Assembly: GCA_035293765.1 (NCBI GenBank)
Contig: DATGMF010000099.1
Span: 1-64,000, forward strand
Source: DASRHT01 sp035293765
Lineage (GTDB): Bacteria > Chloroflexota > Ktedonobacteria > Ktedonobacterales > Ktedonobacteraceae
Direction of reading: 5' to 3'
DNA: 64,000 nucleotides
Positions 49,656 through 58,972 of the stretch are shown piece after piece (the stretch's first letter is position 1; each line of letters starts with the position of its first letter). The notes under the pieces are model-generated. The model had not been told where the DNA came from. It saw nothing but the letters and a program-made list of their open reading frames with translations, and made no database searches. The translations under genes and the position numbers were made by a program.

Positions 49656-49752
49656 ATATTTGGCTATATTTGCCCATATTTTTTGAAATGTAGCTCCCCG
49701 ATTGATCGGGGGAGCGCGACGCGCTGCCCAGTTGAGGAGGTCGTATTTTGAC

Positions 49753-50592
49753 ATGTCAGAACCCACACAATCCTCTATTTTTCCCCAGCTAAAAAAACCG
49801 TATATCTTCGCCCATCAGGGCGGAGAATTGCTGGCCCCGACCAACACAATGGCCGCGTTTGCCATGGCGGATAGCATCGGTGGCAGCGATTTCCTGGATA
49901 TTGATGTGCATATGACCAGGGACGGTCACCTGGTCGGTATCCACGATGATACGGTAGATCGCACGACGAACGGCAGCGGGCGCGTTGACTCTTTCACCCT
50001 GGCAGAGTTGCAGCAGCTCGATGCGGGCTACCGCTTTCAGGATTTGCAAGGCGAGTATAGCTATCGTGGCAAAGGCGTGCGCATCCCGGCGCTGGAAGAA
50101 GTATTTAGCGCGTACGCGACAAAGTACTGCCTGCATTTCGAAGTCAAAGATGCCTATCCCAAAGATCGACCATCGCAAATCGAAGCAAAGCTGTGGGAGC
50201 TGATCCAGCGTTATCATGTGGAGAAGCGCGTGATCGTGGCCTCCTTTCAGCAGGCTATCGTTCAGCGTTTCAACCAACTGGCTCAGGGACAGGTCGTGAT
50301 CGGAGCCGGGCGCGCCGAAGTGACGCGCTTTGTGCTGGCCCACAACGCCTGCCTCCCTTTCCTCTATCGCCGCTATTCCCACGTTTTAGAAATCCCGCTC
50401 ACCAGCAATAGCATTAACCTTAAAAAACGTTCCTTGATCGCAAGGGCGCGCCGCCTGGGCATGGAGGTCTATTACTGGACCATCGACGATGTTCCCACCA
50501 TGAAAGAACTGATCGAGCTGGGTGCGGATGGAATCTTTACCAATCGACCGGATCTTTTGAAAGGCGTGGTTGAGGAACTGGGATTGCGCTAA
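49753..50592 (+). CDS. Glycerophosphodiester phosphodiesterase-like protein with altered active-site residues
   Basis: The 279-residue protein has the GDPD barrel: FAHQGGELLAPTNTMAAF at the start, then DIDVHMTRDGHLVGIHDDTVDRTT, and the terminal YYWTIDD and GIFTNRPD motifs. Typical enzymes have HRG, PENT and ExD here. This one has HQG, PTNT and DID, so the Arg and one metal-binding Glu are missing. It may be weakly active or act on another substrate. The start at 49753 is supported by GAGGAGG 12 bases upstream. An upstream extension would translate a hairpin (49693-49715). Confidence 0.78.
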   Translation: MSEPTQSSIFPQLKKPYIFAHQGGELLAPTNTMAAFAMADSIGGSDFLDIDVHMTRDGHLVGIHDDTVDRTTNGSGRVDSFTLAELQQLDAGYRFQDLQGEYSYRGKGVRIPALEEVFSAYATKYCLHFEVKDAYPKDRPSQIEAKLWELIQRYHVEKRVIVASFQQAIVQRFNQLAQGQVVIGAGRAEVTRFVLAHNACLPFLYRRYSHVLEIPLTSNSINLKKRSLIARARRLGMEVYYWTIDDVPTMKELIELGADGIFTNRPDLLKGVVEELGLR

Positions 50593-50804
50593 ATGATGCG
50601 GTACAGTGAAAAAAGAATGTTTCGAAGTTGATCATTAGATGAGATTTGAAACCTACGGAAGACTTGTACGTAGATTCTTCATGCAAGTTGGTTGTGGCGC
50701 GATGGCAGGATGTATGTTAACAGAGCAAACTATACAGTTCAAAGACGATTGAGGGAAACAGCCGGCTGCGACAATGCCTCATCAGTGAGGAAAAGGAGCA
50801 ATTC

Positions 50805-51428
50805 ATGGCAACTGATCAACTTGGCAAGGCAGACCGCTTGCTTATGCTGGCGGACCTCTACCGCAAACAGGAGAAATATGCTGAGGCTGAACCTCTGTAC
50901 CTGCAAGCCCTCTCCATCCATGAACGAGAGGTGGCAGCGGATCATCCACGGATGGCAACCAGTCTGAACGCCCTCGCGTTCCTCTATCACAAGCAGAGAA
51001 AGTATGCGGAGGCCGAGCCTTTGTACCAGCGAGTCCTGGCGATTCGTGAGCGTCAATTCGGGAGCAATCACCTTGAGACGGCGATAAGCCTCAACAATCT
51101 GGCGGTTTGCTATCTGGATCAGGGAAAGCTTACAGCAGCTGAACCATTGTTGAGGCGCGTCCTGGCGATCCGCGAACAACTCCTGGAATCCAACCACCTT
51201 GACCTGGCAACCAGCCTCAACAATCTGGGTGTCTTCTATCATAAACAGAAAAATTATGCGGAAGCTGAAGCGTTGTATCAGCGGGCGCTGGTGATCCGCG
51301 AGCAGCAGCTCGGGCCTCATCACGCTGACACCGTCTTCGTCCTCAAAAATCTCACTGATTGCTACGAGGCACAGGGGAAGATGGCGGAAGCTGAGGCGTT
51401 GCTGGTGCGCTCCCTTGAGAGAGATTGA
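50805..51428 (+). CDS. TPR protein (kinesin-light-chain-like repeats)
   Basis: The 207-residue protein consists of four to five 42-residue repeats of the TPR_10/TPR_12 type, each with A..LNNLA..Y...K.Y.EAE.L..R.L.IRE. Such repeats bind partner proteins and are often attached to STAND ATPases; here they stand alone. AAGGAG before the ATG supports the start. The preceding 212-base gap holds no recognisable element. Confidence 0.82.
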   Translation: MATDQLGKADRLLMLADLYRKQEKYAEAEPLYLQALSIHEREVAADHPRMATSLNALAFLYHKQRKYAEAEPLYQRVLAIRERQFGSNHLETAISLNNLAVCYLDQGKLTAAEPLLRRVLAIREQLLESNHLDLATSLNNLGVFYHKQKNYAEAEALYQRALVIREQQLGPHHADTVFVLKNLTDCYEAQGKMAEAEALLVRSLERD

Positions 51429-51555
51429 CGGCGGCAAGGGAACGCGGTCTCTTCCCACAAAAATGCCATAACGATGAGGAGGCGCTTTCCCAGCCGTTTG
51501 TAGCAGAGGAGATGGATGAAGCATCTTCGCCCATCTCTCCATCTGTAAGGCCAGG

Positions 51556-52377
51556 CTATCCCTTATACGTCAGCACGCGCCCCCACAAACTCTTGGTCCC
51601 CCATATGCCTGCGCGTAAGCACTCAAGTTGCACAATTTGTGAATGGTCAACAAAAAGATTCACTTCGGCCCCATAATTTTTGATGTACCAGGCGAAGACC
51701 TCAGGGTCGGCGGCCTCGAACATTACCTTCTCCAGTCCCAGCGCACCAATGATTTTGGCAGCGGCATCGGTGCGCCACGTTTTGACGTTTTCGGTGATGC
51801 CCTCCGACTCGATCATGATCATGTAGGCGCCGGCCTCCAGAAATCTCCTGGCCTGGCTGATGGCCCACTCGACATCTCTTGTTCCCTCTGACTCAAGCTC
51901 CTCAGCAGTAGTGGCTCCGCCCGCGCCGAACTGGATGCCGACCTCCGGCTTGGCTTTGAGGCCCGTGCGCTGCACCTTCTCGACCAGCCGCAGCCAGTCG
52001 TCAACCGGAATGGTGATAAAGCCGCTGGAGATTTCGAGGATGTCGAAGCCGACGTTGCGACACTCCTCAATATAGCGGTTCACAGCTTCCGATCCCTGCG
52101 CCAGCACATGCTCAATGAAGCCGCCGGTCGAGACCAGGACGTTGTAGCGATGGGCAAGATCAATGATCTCTTTCAGTTGCTTCTGCGGCATCAGGGTGAA
52201 GGAGCCGCCGGCGAACTTGAGCGAATCGACGTAATCGCCCATTGTCTCCAGCACGTCCTCCAGGTAACGTTTGCCCATCGGCGTATAGTAAGGGCCACGA
52301 ATTTCGGTAATGCCACGCGTGCGGGGTTTGCCCTCGCGCTCGTTCAATCGCATAAATGGGAATGCTCGCTCGCTCAT
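51556..52377 (-). CDS. Phosphosulfolactate synthase (ComA) family protein
   Basis: The 273-residue protein has the ComA TIM-barrel pattern: GPYYTPMG near the start, VDSLKFAGGSFTLMP, VSTGGFIEHVL, FDILEISSGF, KPEVGIQFGAGG and MIMIESEGI. In archaea ComA adds sulfite to phosphoenolpyruvate for coenzyme M synthesis. Bacterial and plant members (HSA32) have other or unknown roles. The start at 52377 matches the family; a longer frame upstream runs into the neighbouring gene. It lies 20 bases after the MmgE/PrpD gene, so they form an operon. Confidence 0.85.
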   Translation of the reverse strand: MSERAFPFMRLNEREGKPRTRGITEIRGPYYTPMGKRYLEDVLETMGDYVDSLKFAGGSFTLMPQKQLKEIIDLAHRYNVLVSTGGFIEHVLAQGSEAVNRYIEECRNVGFDILEISSGFITIPVDDWLRLVEKVQRTGLKAKPEVGIQFGAGGATTAEELESEGTRDVEWAISQARRFLEAGAYMIMIESEGITENVKTWRTDAAAKIIGALGLEKVMFEAADPEVFAWYIKNYGAEVNLFVDHSQIVQLECLRAGIWGTKSLWGRVLTYKG

Positions 52378-52397
52378 AATGATCTCTCTTTCTTCGC

Positions 52398-53771
52398 TTA
52401 AAGGATATGTGCAAAAGATGCGTTTAACAACTCGGTTAACTGCTCTACCGTTCTCGTTTCCAGGTGCGCCACGGTCTCTATAATGGCCGTACGGTCCGCA
52501 ACCTGGGAGAAGGGAGCTGCAAGCCGCTCGAATTTGGCTACGGCCTCTTCCCACGACATGGGGCGCGTATAGAATCCCTCGTAATCCTGCTTCTCAATAT
52601 GCAGCATGCGGCCATCTTTGAGCGTAATCTGGATGTGGCTGGGCATCTCAGTGGGGAAGCGTTTGCTCAGCGCCTCGTCGGGTCGGATGGTTACTTTGCG
52701 CAGCAGATCCTGAACATCCTGACGTACAATGCGCTCCGGCCTGTACTGAGCGGGAGAAACGTCGCCATCCAGCAGGGCGACGGCGACCATGTAGGGCAGG
52801 CTATGATCGGCCTCTTCTTTCGTGCGCACCTGCTGCTTGTCTCCCTCTTCGCCGCCGCCGATGATATGATAGGCCACATCAAAAATGTCGATGGTGACAT
52901 GCTCAATCTCTTCGGGGCGGATATGTTGCTCTGCACGTAGCTCTAGAATGCCCTCAAGCGTAGATTGTGAATGAAACTCGGCGTTGTACTTCTTGACGCT
53001 GGTCTTGCGCACCGCTTCAAGGTTCTCCCGGCTCCAGTCGAGTTCAAAGCGTCCGGTGATGGTGTCCATCAAGCCTTTATTGCCCTCGAACACTTCCAGC
53101 GGACCGGTGATGCCGCGCATAGCCAGGAAGGCGGCGTGAGTTGCGCCAAAGGCCGTATTGGGATAGGCCAGTCCTTTCCAGTTGGAGAGGCTGCCCGTTC
53201 GCGTGACGCGTAGTGAGTTGTACGCTGTTCCGCTAATCGCGATAGCGTTAGCGGTGCCCTGCTGATCAAGGCCCAGCGCCTTTGCCACGCCGGCGGCGAC
53301 CGCGTAAGCTCCCTGCGTCGTATGATCGAAGCCCTTCGCTCGTACGGGAGCCACATCCGAGAGGCGGCACTGCACCTGATAAGCCAGCGCCAGGGCGGTC
53401 AGCAGATCCTTGCCACTTTTGTGGGCGTACTCGCTGGCAGCCAGCGCGGCCCCGAGATTGTCGCTGGGATGGCAGGTTTCCTTGCTGGCAATGTAGCTAT
53501 CGTTGTAGTCGAGGTAGCGGACGAGGGCCGAATTGTAGAGCGCGGCGCGGTCCGGTGCGGTTTTCCCTCCTCCTATCAACGTAACTAGAGGATTGCCGCC
53601 AAAATCCTCAAGCTGCGCGCGCAGCATCTTCAGCGGCGGACCTTCAACCGCGCCAAGCGCGCAGCCGAGGGCATCGATGATGCGAATCTTGAGTTGCTGG
53701 CGCGCCTCCTCCGAGAGATCTTCGTAGCGCGCACGCACGGCGAAAGCGGCCAGTTGTTCGACCTGTGTCAT
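52398..53771 (-). CDS. MmgE/PrpD family protein (2-methylcitrate dehydratase-like)
   Basis: The 457-residue protein has the MmgE/PrpD signature: DALGCALGAVEGPPLK near the start, YNSALVRYLDYNDSYI, SDNLGAALAASEYA, and a C-terminal domain with FHSQSTLEGILEL. Family members are dehydratases of methylcitrate or related acids, or cis-aconitate decarboxylase. GAGGAGGAAGAT precedes the ATG at 53771. It heads a two-gene operon with the ComA-like gene and is divergent from a LysR regulator, a typical catabolic layout. Substrate unknown. Confidence 0.88.
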   Translation of the reverse strand: MTQVEQLAAFAVRARYEDLSEEARQQLKIRIIDALGCALGAVEGPPLKMLRAQLEDFGGNPLVTLIGGGKTAPDRAALYNSALVRYLDYNDSYIASKETCHPSDNLGAALAASEYAHKSGKDLLTALALAYQVQCRLSDVAPVRAKGFDHTTQGAYAVAAGVAKALGLDQQGTANAIAISGTAYNSLRVTRTGSLSNWKGLAYPNTAFGATHAAFLAMRGITGPLEVFEGNKGLMDTITGRFELDWSRENLEAVRKTSVKKYNAEFHSQSTLEGILELRAEQHIRPEEIEHVTIDIFDVAYHIIGGGEEGDKQQVRTKEEADHSLPYMVAVALLDGDVSPAQYRPERIVRQDVQDLLRKVTIRPDEALSKRFPTEMPSHIQITLKDGRMLHIEKQDYEGFYTRPMSWEEAVAKFERLAAPFSQVADRTAIIETVAHLETRTVEQLTELLNASFAHIL

Positions 53772-53931
53772 ATCTTCCTCCTCAGGGCGGCGCAAGGCAC
53801 CGCCCCAACCACGTTCGATCATGCCAGTGCTGTCCCTTTATTCATTGACACGTACCATCTGGCGCCAGAGTGATCACATCCACAGTATAGAAGCAATTAC
53901 TTGATGCGTCCAACACCTGTTTGATATACTA

Positions 53932-53952
53932 TTGATCTCACGATGAGATCAA
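53932..53952. promoter_or_regulatory. LysR-type operator (9-bp dyad containing T-N11-A)
   Basis: TTGATCTCA and TGAGATCAA form a perfect dyad around CGA. It contains T-N11-A (53936 to 53948), the core of LysR-type binding sites. It lies 18 bases before the LysR gene and 160 bases before the divergent dehydratase gene, so it could control both. Confidence 0.65.
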
Positions 53953-53970
53953 CTGACGAGGAGGAGCATG

Positions 53971-54888
53971 ATGGAGTTTTACCAGCTTACCTATTTCCTG
54001 GCAGCGGCACAGACGCAAAACTTTCGCAAGGCCGCCGAATTATGCCTGGTGGCGCAGTCGGCGTTGAGCCGCCAGATTGCGGCCCTGGAGGACGAGCTGG
54101 AGGTTGAGCTTTTCACGCGCAGAAAGCAGCGCGTCGCGTTGACGCCAGCAGGCCAGGAATTTGCGATCCACGTCAGGAATGCAATGGAGCAGTTGCAGCA
54201 GGGTCAGCAGTTGTTGACCGAATTGCAGGCCGGGCAGCGTGGCACGATTGTGCTCGGCTGCATCGAATCGCTGGCAACCTCTTTTTTGCCGCAACTCTTT
54301 GCCTCTTTCCATCAACACTATCCCCATGTGCGGCTCAAGGTGCGCGTCAATCATACCGACGAACTGGTGACGCTGGTGGAGCAGGGCGAGGTGGAGCTTG
54401 GCCTGATTCTCGACCCCAGGCTACAATCCGAGCTATTGATCATTAAAGAATTATTCCGTCAACCCTTGCATCTGCTGGTTTCTGCGCAGCATCCGCTGGC
54501 GCGAAAACCAGCGGCGGCGGTCACATTGGAGCAGATCGCGAGCGAGCCGCTTCTACTGCTGGACGAAACCTCGCGGATGGGCCAGATTACGCAGCGCATC
54601 TTCACACAGCGCGGGCTATCGCTGCGTCCATTAGTGGAGATAGAGTCGGTCGAGGGACTCAAAGAGATGGTCAGACGCGGCATCGGCGTCACGCTAACGC
54701 TCCCGGCCCTGATACGTCCATCTCAGATCGGCAATGACCTGGCGCTCTTACCAATCGCCGATCTCAGCGAAGCGTTTATTTTCGCGCTTATTTACCGACG
54801 CGTCGGCCCTATCTCGCTGGTTGCCCGCGAATTTATCAATACCATATCGCAGCGCGTGATGCCATCCGCCTCCGACGTTGAAGCTTGA
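53971..54888 (+). CDS. LysR-family transcriptional regulator
   Basis: The 305-residue protein has an N-terminal winged HTH (EFYQLTYFLAAAQTQNFRKA...AQSALSRQIAALEDEL) and a periplasmic-binding-like effector domain from about residue 90, the standard LysR layout and length. Two adjacent ATGs occur; the second (53971) is better spaced from the GAGGAGGAG site. It is divergent from the MmgE/PrpD-ComA operon and should regulate it in response to a pathway metabolite. Confidence 0.93.
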   Translation: MEFYQLTYFLAAAQTQNFRKAAELCLVAQSALSRQIAALEDELEVELFTRRKQRVALTPAGQEFAIHVRNAMEQLQQGQQLLTELQAGQRGTIVLGCIESLATSFLPQLFASFHQHYPHVRLKVRVNHTDELVTLVEQGEVELGLILDPRLQSELLIIKELFRQPLHLLVSAQHPLARKPAAAVTLEQIASEPLLLLDETSRMGQITQRIFTQRGLSLRPLVEIESVEGLKEMVRRGIGVTLTLPALIRPSQIGNDLALLPIADLSEAFIFALIYRRVGPISLVAREFINTISQRVMPSASDVEA

Positions 54889-54897
54889 AAAGGTAAT

Positions 54898-57525
54898 TCA
54901 TGAGCTTTTGACTTTTTGCGGCAGTTTTTGTAGAAACTGTTCTACCTCGGCTAAGCGATCAGCCATGCCCAGCCGCTCATAGAGATCCCTGGCTTTCTGC
55001 GATGCCTGGAAGGCGAGCTGTAATCGATTGGTTTCGACATATACCTGGGCCATGCGGTAGTGATTGCGGGCGATCAGACGGCGCTCGTTCCAGGTGGTAG
55101 CCATTCTCAGGCTCTGGATTAGATATTGCTCAGCGGCATCAGGCGCACCTTGCTGGAGCAATATCGTGCCGCGTAATTGCAGGTTCCAGGCTAACTGACG
55201 CTCCCAATCGAGCTCTCTAGACCACTGCTCGCCTTTATCCAGCCAGGTTAACGCGTCGTCAAAGTGCAGCCTTATAGCTTCGAATTCGGCGAGGCGATAC
55301 GCAGCCAGAGCTTTCAATTCCAGATCTTTGAGTCGGTCGCCGATCTCCAGGATCATGGTTGCCATTTGCTCCGCCTCTAGCAGTTTGCCCTGGTTAGAGA
55401 GAATGGCCGAACGGGCGTGCTCGATTCTGCCCAGCTCAATTTCATCGTTGAGGCGCAGGGCAATGTCTTCTGCCCTATCTAAACACTCGGTAAGTGCCCT
55501 ATCGTATTGTCCCTGGACCGAGAAGAGCCTGCCAAGCCTGCGGAGAAAATGGGCTTCCCGTTGCTCGTCTCCTAGTGCCCGCGCGGATTGCACGGCGGCT
55601 TCCAGCACTTCCAGCAATTCGCCAAAGCGTCCCACCAGGTAAAAGTAAAACCATGTACGCTTTGCCAGCACCAGTAGCGTTTCCCATCGTTGCTGCTCAA
55701 GGCACCAGCGAATCGCGATCAGCATATTCGGGTATTCAGCATCGACCAGTCCCACCCCTTCCACATGTAAGTTCAGATTGGTGCCGTAATTCTGCGTAAA
55801 TTCCAGCAGCCAGGCAAGCCAGCGCTCAACCATTTCCTTGTGAAAGGTTGTGCGCATCAGTTCCGCTCCTGCATGTCCCCGTACCATTGGTAACAGCCAG
55901 AAGCGATCATTTTCCTCGGGATTGATCAGCGAGAGACGTTGCAGGAGCGTCAGGCCATCGTCTCGGTCAGCCAGCGAGAGATTGGCTATGGAGCCGAGAG
56001 CCTGGCGAGAGGCCCCGGCATCCTCATCGAAGAGCGAACAGGCCAGCAGCAACTTCCAGGCGTCGGCATTGCGCTGCTGCGCTATATCGATCTGTCCGCG
56101 GACGCAGTATTCGGGAAGATTGCCCGTAGCATCGCCCAGCCATCGTAATACCTGATCAAATGTCTCTCCGCTTGCCATGCGTGCAATGCTCAGCTTGATG
56201 GGCAGGGGCAGCCCGGCTGTGCGCTCAAATAGCTTTTGCTGCTCCATCTCGCTGATGCTGATGCCGCGCGTGGTCGCGTTCTCGATGATCATCTTCTTCG
56301 CTTCTTCGGCGGACAAGCCCGAGAGCTTCAATTCGATAGCCATCTCTATCCACTCGCGCGAAGTGATGATGCATTTGGTGGATACCGGCAACCTATAGAG
56401 AAAGGTTTTGACGTTCTCATCGGTCACATTTTCCAGATTATCGACGATCAGCAGGGTGCGTTGCGCGCTCAAGGCTTTGCGTACAAGGTGATGCTGCTCC
56501 TCTGGAATGGCGCGGGTGATATCTTCTCGTCTTAATGTATCGGCAATCGCCGTATAAATATCTTCAAGCGTGTGGAAAATCATGCTGGGCAGGAATGATT
56601 TCTCCCGTCCTTGAATGGTCAGGATTTCTTCTTTGGCCGTCACCCAGATAATCGCATCGAATCGTTCCTCGGGCGGCAATTCCTGGTATCGTTCGCGATA
56701 ATCATGAGCGATAGCGAGCGCCAGCGCGCTTTTCCCCACGCCGCCGATACCGGTGATGACGATCTGCCATACCCGATCCTGCGGTGATAAGCGCCGACGT
56801 AGCTCATCTAATTCCTTTTGCCGACCAACAAAGTGTGTATAATCCGGTTGGAACAGGTTATGGTAAGGAAACGCGTCCGGCAATGCGGATTGTGGCAGCG
56901 GCGTTACCAGTAAATGCTGCTCCAGCGTCGTTGCCAGTTGCAGCAGCGCCTGGCGTACATCCGTGCTCAACTGCAATTGTGCCTCTAATTGGGCCTCTAA
57001 AAGCTGAACTTGCTGCCGGGCCAGATCGGTGCCATGTTTCTGGAATTGCAAACTGTAGATGGCGCGTATCTCGTTGACGCCTGGCAGCGTCCAGAGTTCC
57101 TCTAAAATCGAGCTTAAAAGGGAATTCACTGCTCTATCCACTCGTTCGCGGCTGATCCGTTTAGGCAGGACATCGGCAAAGTGCTGTGTGATCATTTCCT
57201 GCTCGTTCACCAGCCAGGAGCCGGGGTGCTGAATTAACTCCATCAGGGCCTGCTGCACGGTTCGGGATTGCCAGAAGGCGCGATCAGTCGTGATAGCTTC
57301 TACAAGGTCTTCGTCCTGGGCCATATAGTTGATGCGGAAGTGCTCAATGCCTTTGCTTGTGGCTTTATCAAAGGCAGTGTAAAAAGCGGCTTCGGTGGAT
57401 AGCTGCCTGATCGCCTTAGCCGTTTTGTTTCCCCCGGGCAGCTTTTCAGCCTGACGAGCCAAAAATTCTACTACACCGTTGCGCAGCCTTTCTTTCAGAT
57501 CTTCTGGCAGGTCTAATATTTCCAT
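54898..57525 (-). CDS. NB-ARC (STAND) ATPase with an unrecognised N-terminal helical domain and C-terminal TPRs
   Basis: The 875-residue protein starts at an ATG with GGAGG five bases upstream. Residues 1-215 are helical and unrecognised, a likely effector or signalling domain. The NB-ARC module has HFVGRQKELDEL, Walker A GIGGVGKSALAL near residue 260, Walker B TLLIVDNLE, a SREW sensor-like motif and GLPLPIKLS. A winged-helix stretch and about six TPRs (600-870) follow as the sensor arm. Such proteins oligomerise on ligand binding and act in signalling, immunity or cell death. The gene converges on the LysR gene with a nine-base gap. Confidence 0.85.
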   Translation of the reverse strand: MEILDLPEDLKERLRNGVVEFLARQAEKLPGGNKTAKAIRQLSTEAAFYTAFDKATSKGIEHFRINYMAQDEDLVEAITTDRAFWQSRTVQQALMELIQHPGSWLVNEQEMITQHFADVLPKRISRERVDRAVNSLLSSILEELWTLPGVNEIRAIYSLQFQKHGTDLARQQVQLLEAQLEAQLQLSTDVRQALLQLATTLEQHLLVTPLPQSALPDAFPYHNLFQPDYTHFVGRQKELDELRRRLSPQDRVWQIVITGIGGVGKSALALAIAHDYRERYQELPPEERFDAIIWVTAKEEILTIQGREKSFLPSMIFHTLEDIYTAIADTLRREDITRAIPEEQHHLVRKALSAQRTLLIVDNLENVTDENVKTFLYRLPVSTKCIITSREWIEMAIELKLSGLSAEEAKKMIIENATTRGISISEMEQQKLFERTAGLPLPIKLSIARMASGETFDQVLRWLGDATGNLPEYCVRGQIDIAQQRNADAWKLLLACSLFDEDAGASRQALGSIANLSLADRDDGLTLLQRLSLINPEENDRFWLLPMVRGHAGAELMRTTFHKEMVERWLAWLLEFTQNYGTNLNLHVEGVGLVDAEYPNMLIAIRWCLEQQRWETLLVLAKRTWFYFYLVGRFGELLEVLEAAVQSARALGDEQREAHFLRRLGRLFSVQGQYDRALTECLDRAEDIALRLNDEIELGRIEHARSAILSNQGKLLEAEQMATMILEIGDRLKDLELKALAAYRLAEFEAIRLHFDDALTWLDKGEQWSRELDWERQLAWNLQLRGTILLQQGAPDAAEQYLIQSLRMATTWNERRLIARNHYRMAQVYVETNRLQLAFQASQKARDLYERLGMADRLAEVEQFLQKLPQKVKSS

Positions 57526-57670
57526 TGCTTCCTCCTGCAACCATTGGAGCGTCCAGGGCCGGTTCCTTGTTGTTGTATATATTTTTGCGTCTCACTGCTA
57601 CCTTTATTAGACGTTAAACCAATCATCTTTAAAAATAAAGCAAATACAGTTTTTCGCAGATGATAAAATG

Positions 57671-57696
57671 GGGGATGAGCTAGATATCCCATCCCC
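57671..57696 (-). terminator. Terminator of the epimerase gene
   Basis: A 7-bp G+C-rich stem (57671-57677 with 57690-57696) lies 17 bases after the epimerase stop, with a T-rich tract on the minus strand. Confidence 0.65.
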
Positions 57697-57713
57697 AATC
57701 TTAGGATTGTGAT

Positions 57714-58676
57714 TTACGCGTATCGCTCGGGGTGTAGCCGCATCTCATTCAGGAAGTCGTCCACCATTTGTTCCTGGTTATAGTGCGGCGACCAGTCCCA
57801 CTCCTCGCGCGCCCGGCTGTCATCGAAGCGCACGGATAACCTGGCAAGCACGGGCCGTAGCGCCGGATCGGGCCGGAAATCGATCTGCGCCCCCGGTATT
57901 TTCGCGCGCACAATATCGGCCTCTTCCCCCGCCGTCACAATCGGATTGGTGCCACCGAGCAGATAATTGACAGTCTTGATGCGTTCCAGCGGAGCCCGCG
58001 CCAGCTCTATCACGGAGCGAGCGGCATCCTTAAAATACAGCACCGGAGTGCGTGTCTCGGGCGGAGCCCAGACGGTAAAGGGCTTTCCCTTAGCGCATTC
58101 CTCTATCATCCAGGAAGTGTATTGCACCACCCCCGGCGTTTTCACGCCCGGCCCAATAATCGAGGGGTAGCGGATACAGCGATAATCCAGGCCATACTTG
58201 CGTTTGTAGAAAAGGCCCATATGCTCGCCCAGCACTTTAGTGATGCCGTAAAACAGGGTCGGTCGCTGGATGGTGGTATCGCCAATCACATCTTCCTCGA
58301 AGCCCGAACCGTAGGTTGCGATGGAGCTAGAAAATATCACCTGTGGCACATCGAAAAGCCGGGCCGCTTCCAGGATATGAAAGGTGCCCAGGGCGTTGGC
58401 TTGAAAGGAAGCTGAGGGATCGGCATCGGAGGCGACCGAGAGTATCGCCCCCAGGTGATAGATCGCGCTCGGCCTGGTCTTCTTCACCACATCCAGAATG
58501 TGGCTGAAATTCCCCAGGTCGCCGCGTACAAACTCGACCTGGTCCGCTACATCCGCCAACCGTTGCCGATTGCCGCTCACATGAAATACCACGGGTCGCT
58601 GCTCCCCCTGAGCGAGCAGCATACGCACCACCTCCGCCCCGATAAAACCGGTGCCGCCGGTAATCAGAATTGTCAT
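57714..58676 (-). CDS. NAD-dependent epimerase/dehydratase (extended SDR)
   Basis: The 320-residue protein has the Rossmann motif GGTGFIG at 7-13 and the catalytic Y-x3-K in YGITKVLGEH near residue 144. The wider pattern resembles L-threonine 3-dehydrogenase-like and UDP-sugar epimerase-like SDRs, including the YRCIRYPSIIGPG stretch. AAGGAG lies seven bases before the ATG at 58676; a longer frame upstream lacks such a site. It is a single gene with its own terminator. Substrate not determined. Confidence 0.85.
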   Translation of the reverse strand: MTILITGGTGFIGAEVVRMLLAQGEQRPVVFHVSGNRQRLADVADQVEFVRGDLGNFSHILDVVKKTRPSAIYHLGAILSVASDADPSASFQANALGTFHILEAARLFDVPQVIFSSSIATYGSGFEEDVIGDTTIQRPTLFYGITKVLGEHMGLFYKRKYGLDYRCIRYPSIIGPGVKTPGVVQYTSWMIEECAKGKPFTVWAPPETRTPVLYFKDAARSVIELARAPLERIKTVNYLLGGTNPIVTAGEEADIVRAKIPGAQIDFRPDPALRPVLARLSVRFDDSRAREEWDWSPHYNQEQMVDDFLNEMRLHPERYA

Positions 58677-58879
58677 ATGGGATCTCCTTACGTGTTGTGT
58701 CAACCGTCTCGCAGTGCGTGTCCACGTTTTACGCGTTTAGGGGTCTGGATGAGTATATCACATGGCGTTCTTAGGGCAGTTCTGCTTTGGCTTTTTAAGG
58801 TCTTATTGGCTGTTGATTAGGAACGTGATTTCATCTCCCCCTTTTGAATCGCCATTTGTCTAAATTCTGTTCTCTTCCA

Positions 58880-58908
58880 TTGTGTTGATAAAAAATTTTC
58901 TGTATACT
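58880..58908 (+). promoter_or_regulatory. Candidate promoter of the methyltransferase gene
   Basis: TTGTGT at 58880-58885, 17 bases, TATACT at 58903-58908, in A+T-rich DNA 65 bases before the start codon. Confidence 0.4.
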
Positions 58909-58972
58909 TATGAGAGTATTATATGTTATTCAGCTTTTTCAGCAAATTCTTACAGCGGAAAAGAGCCTTATC

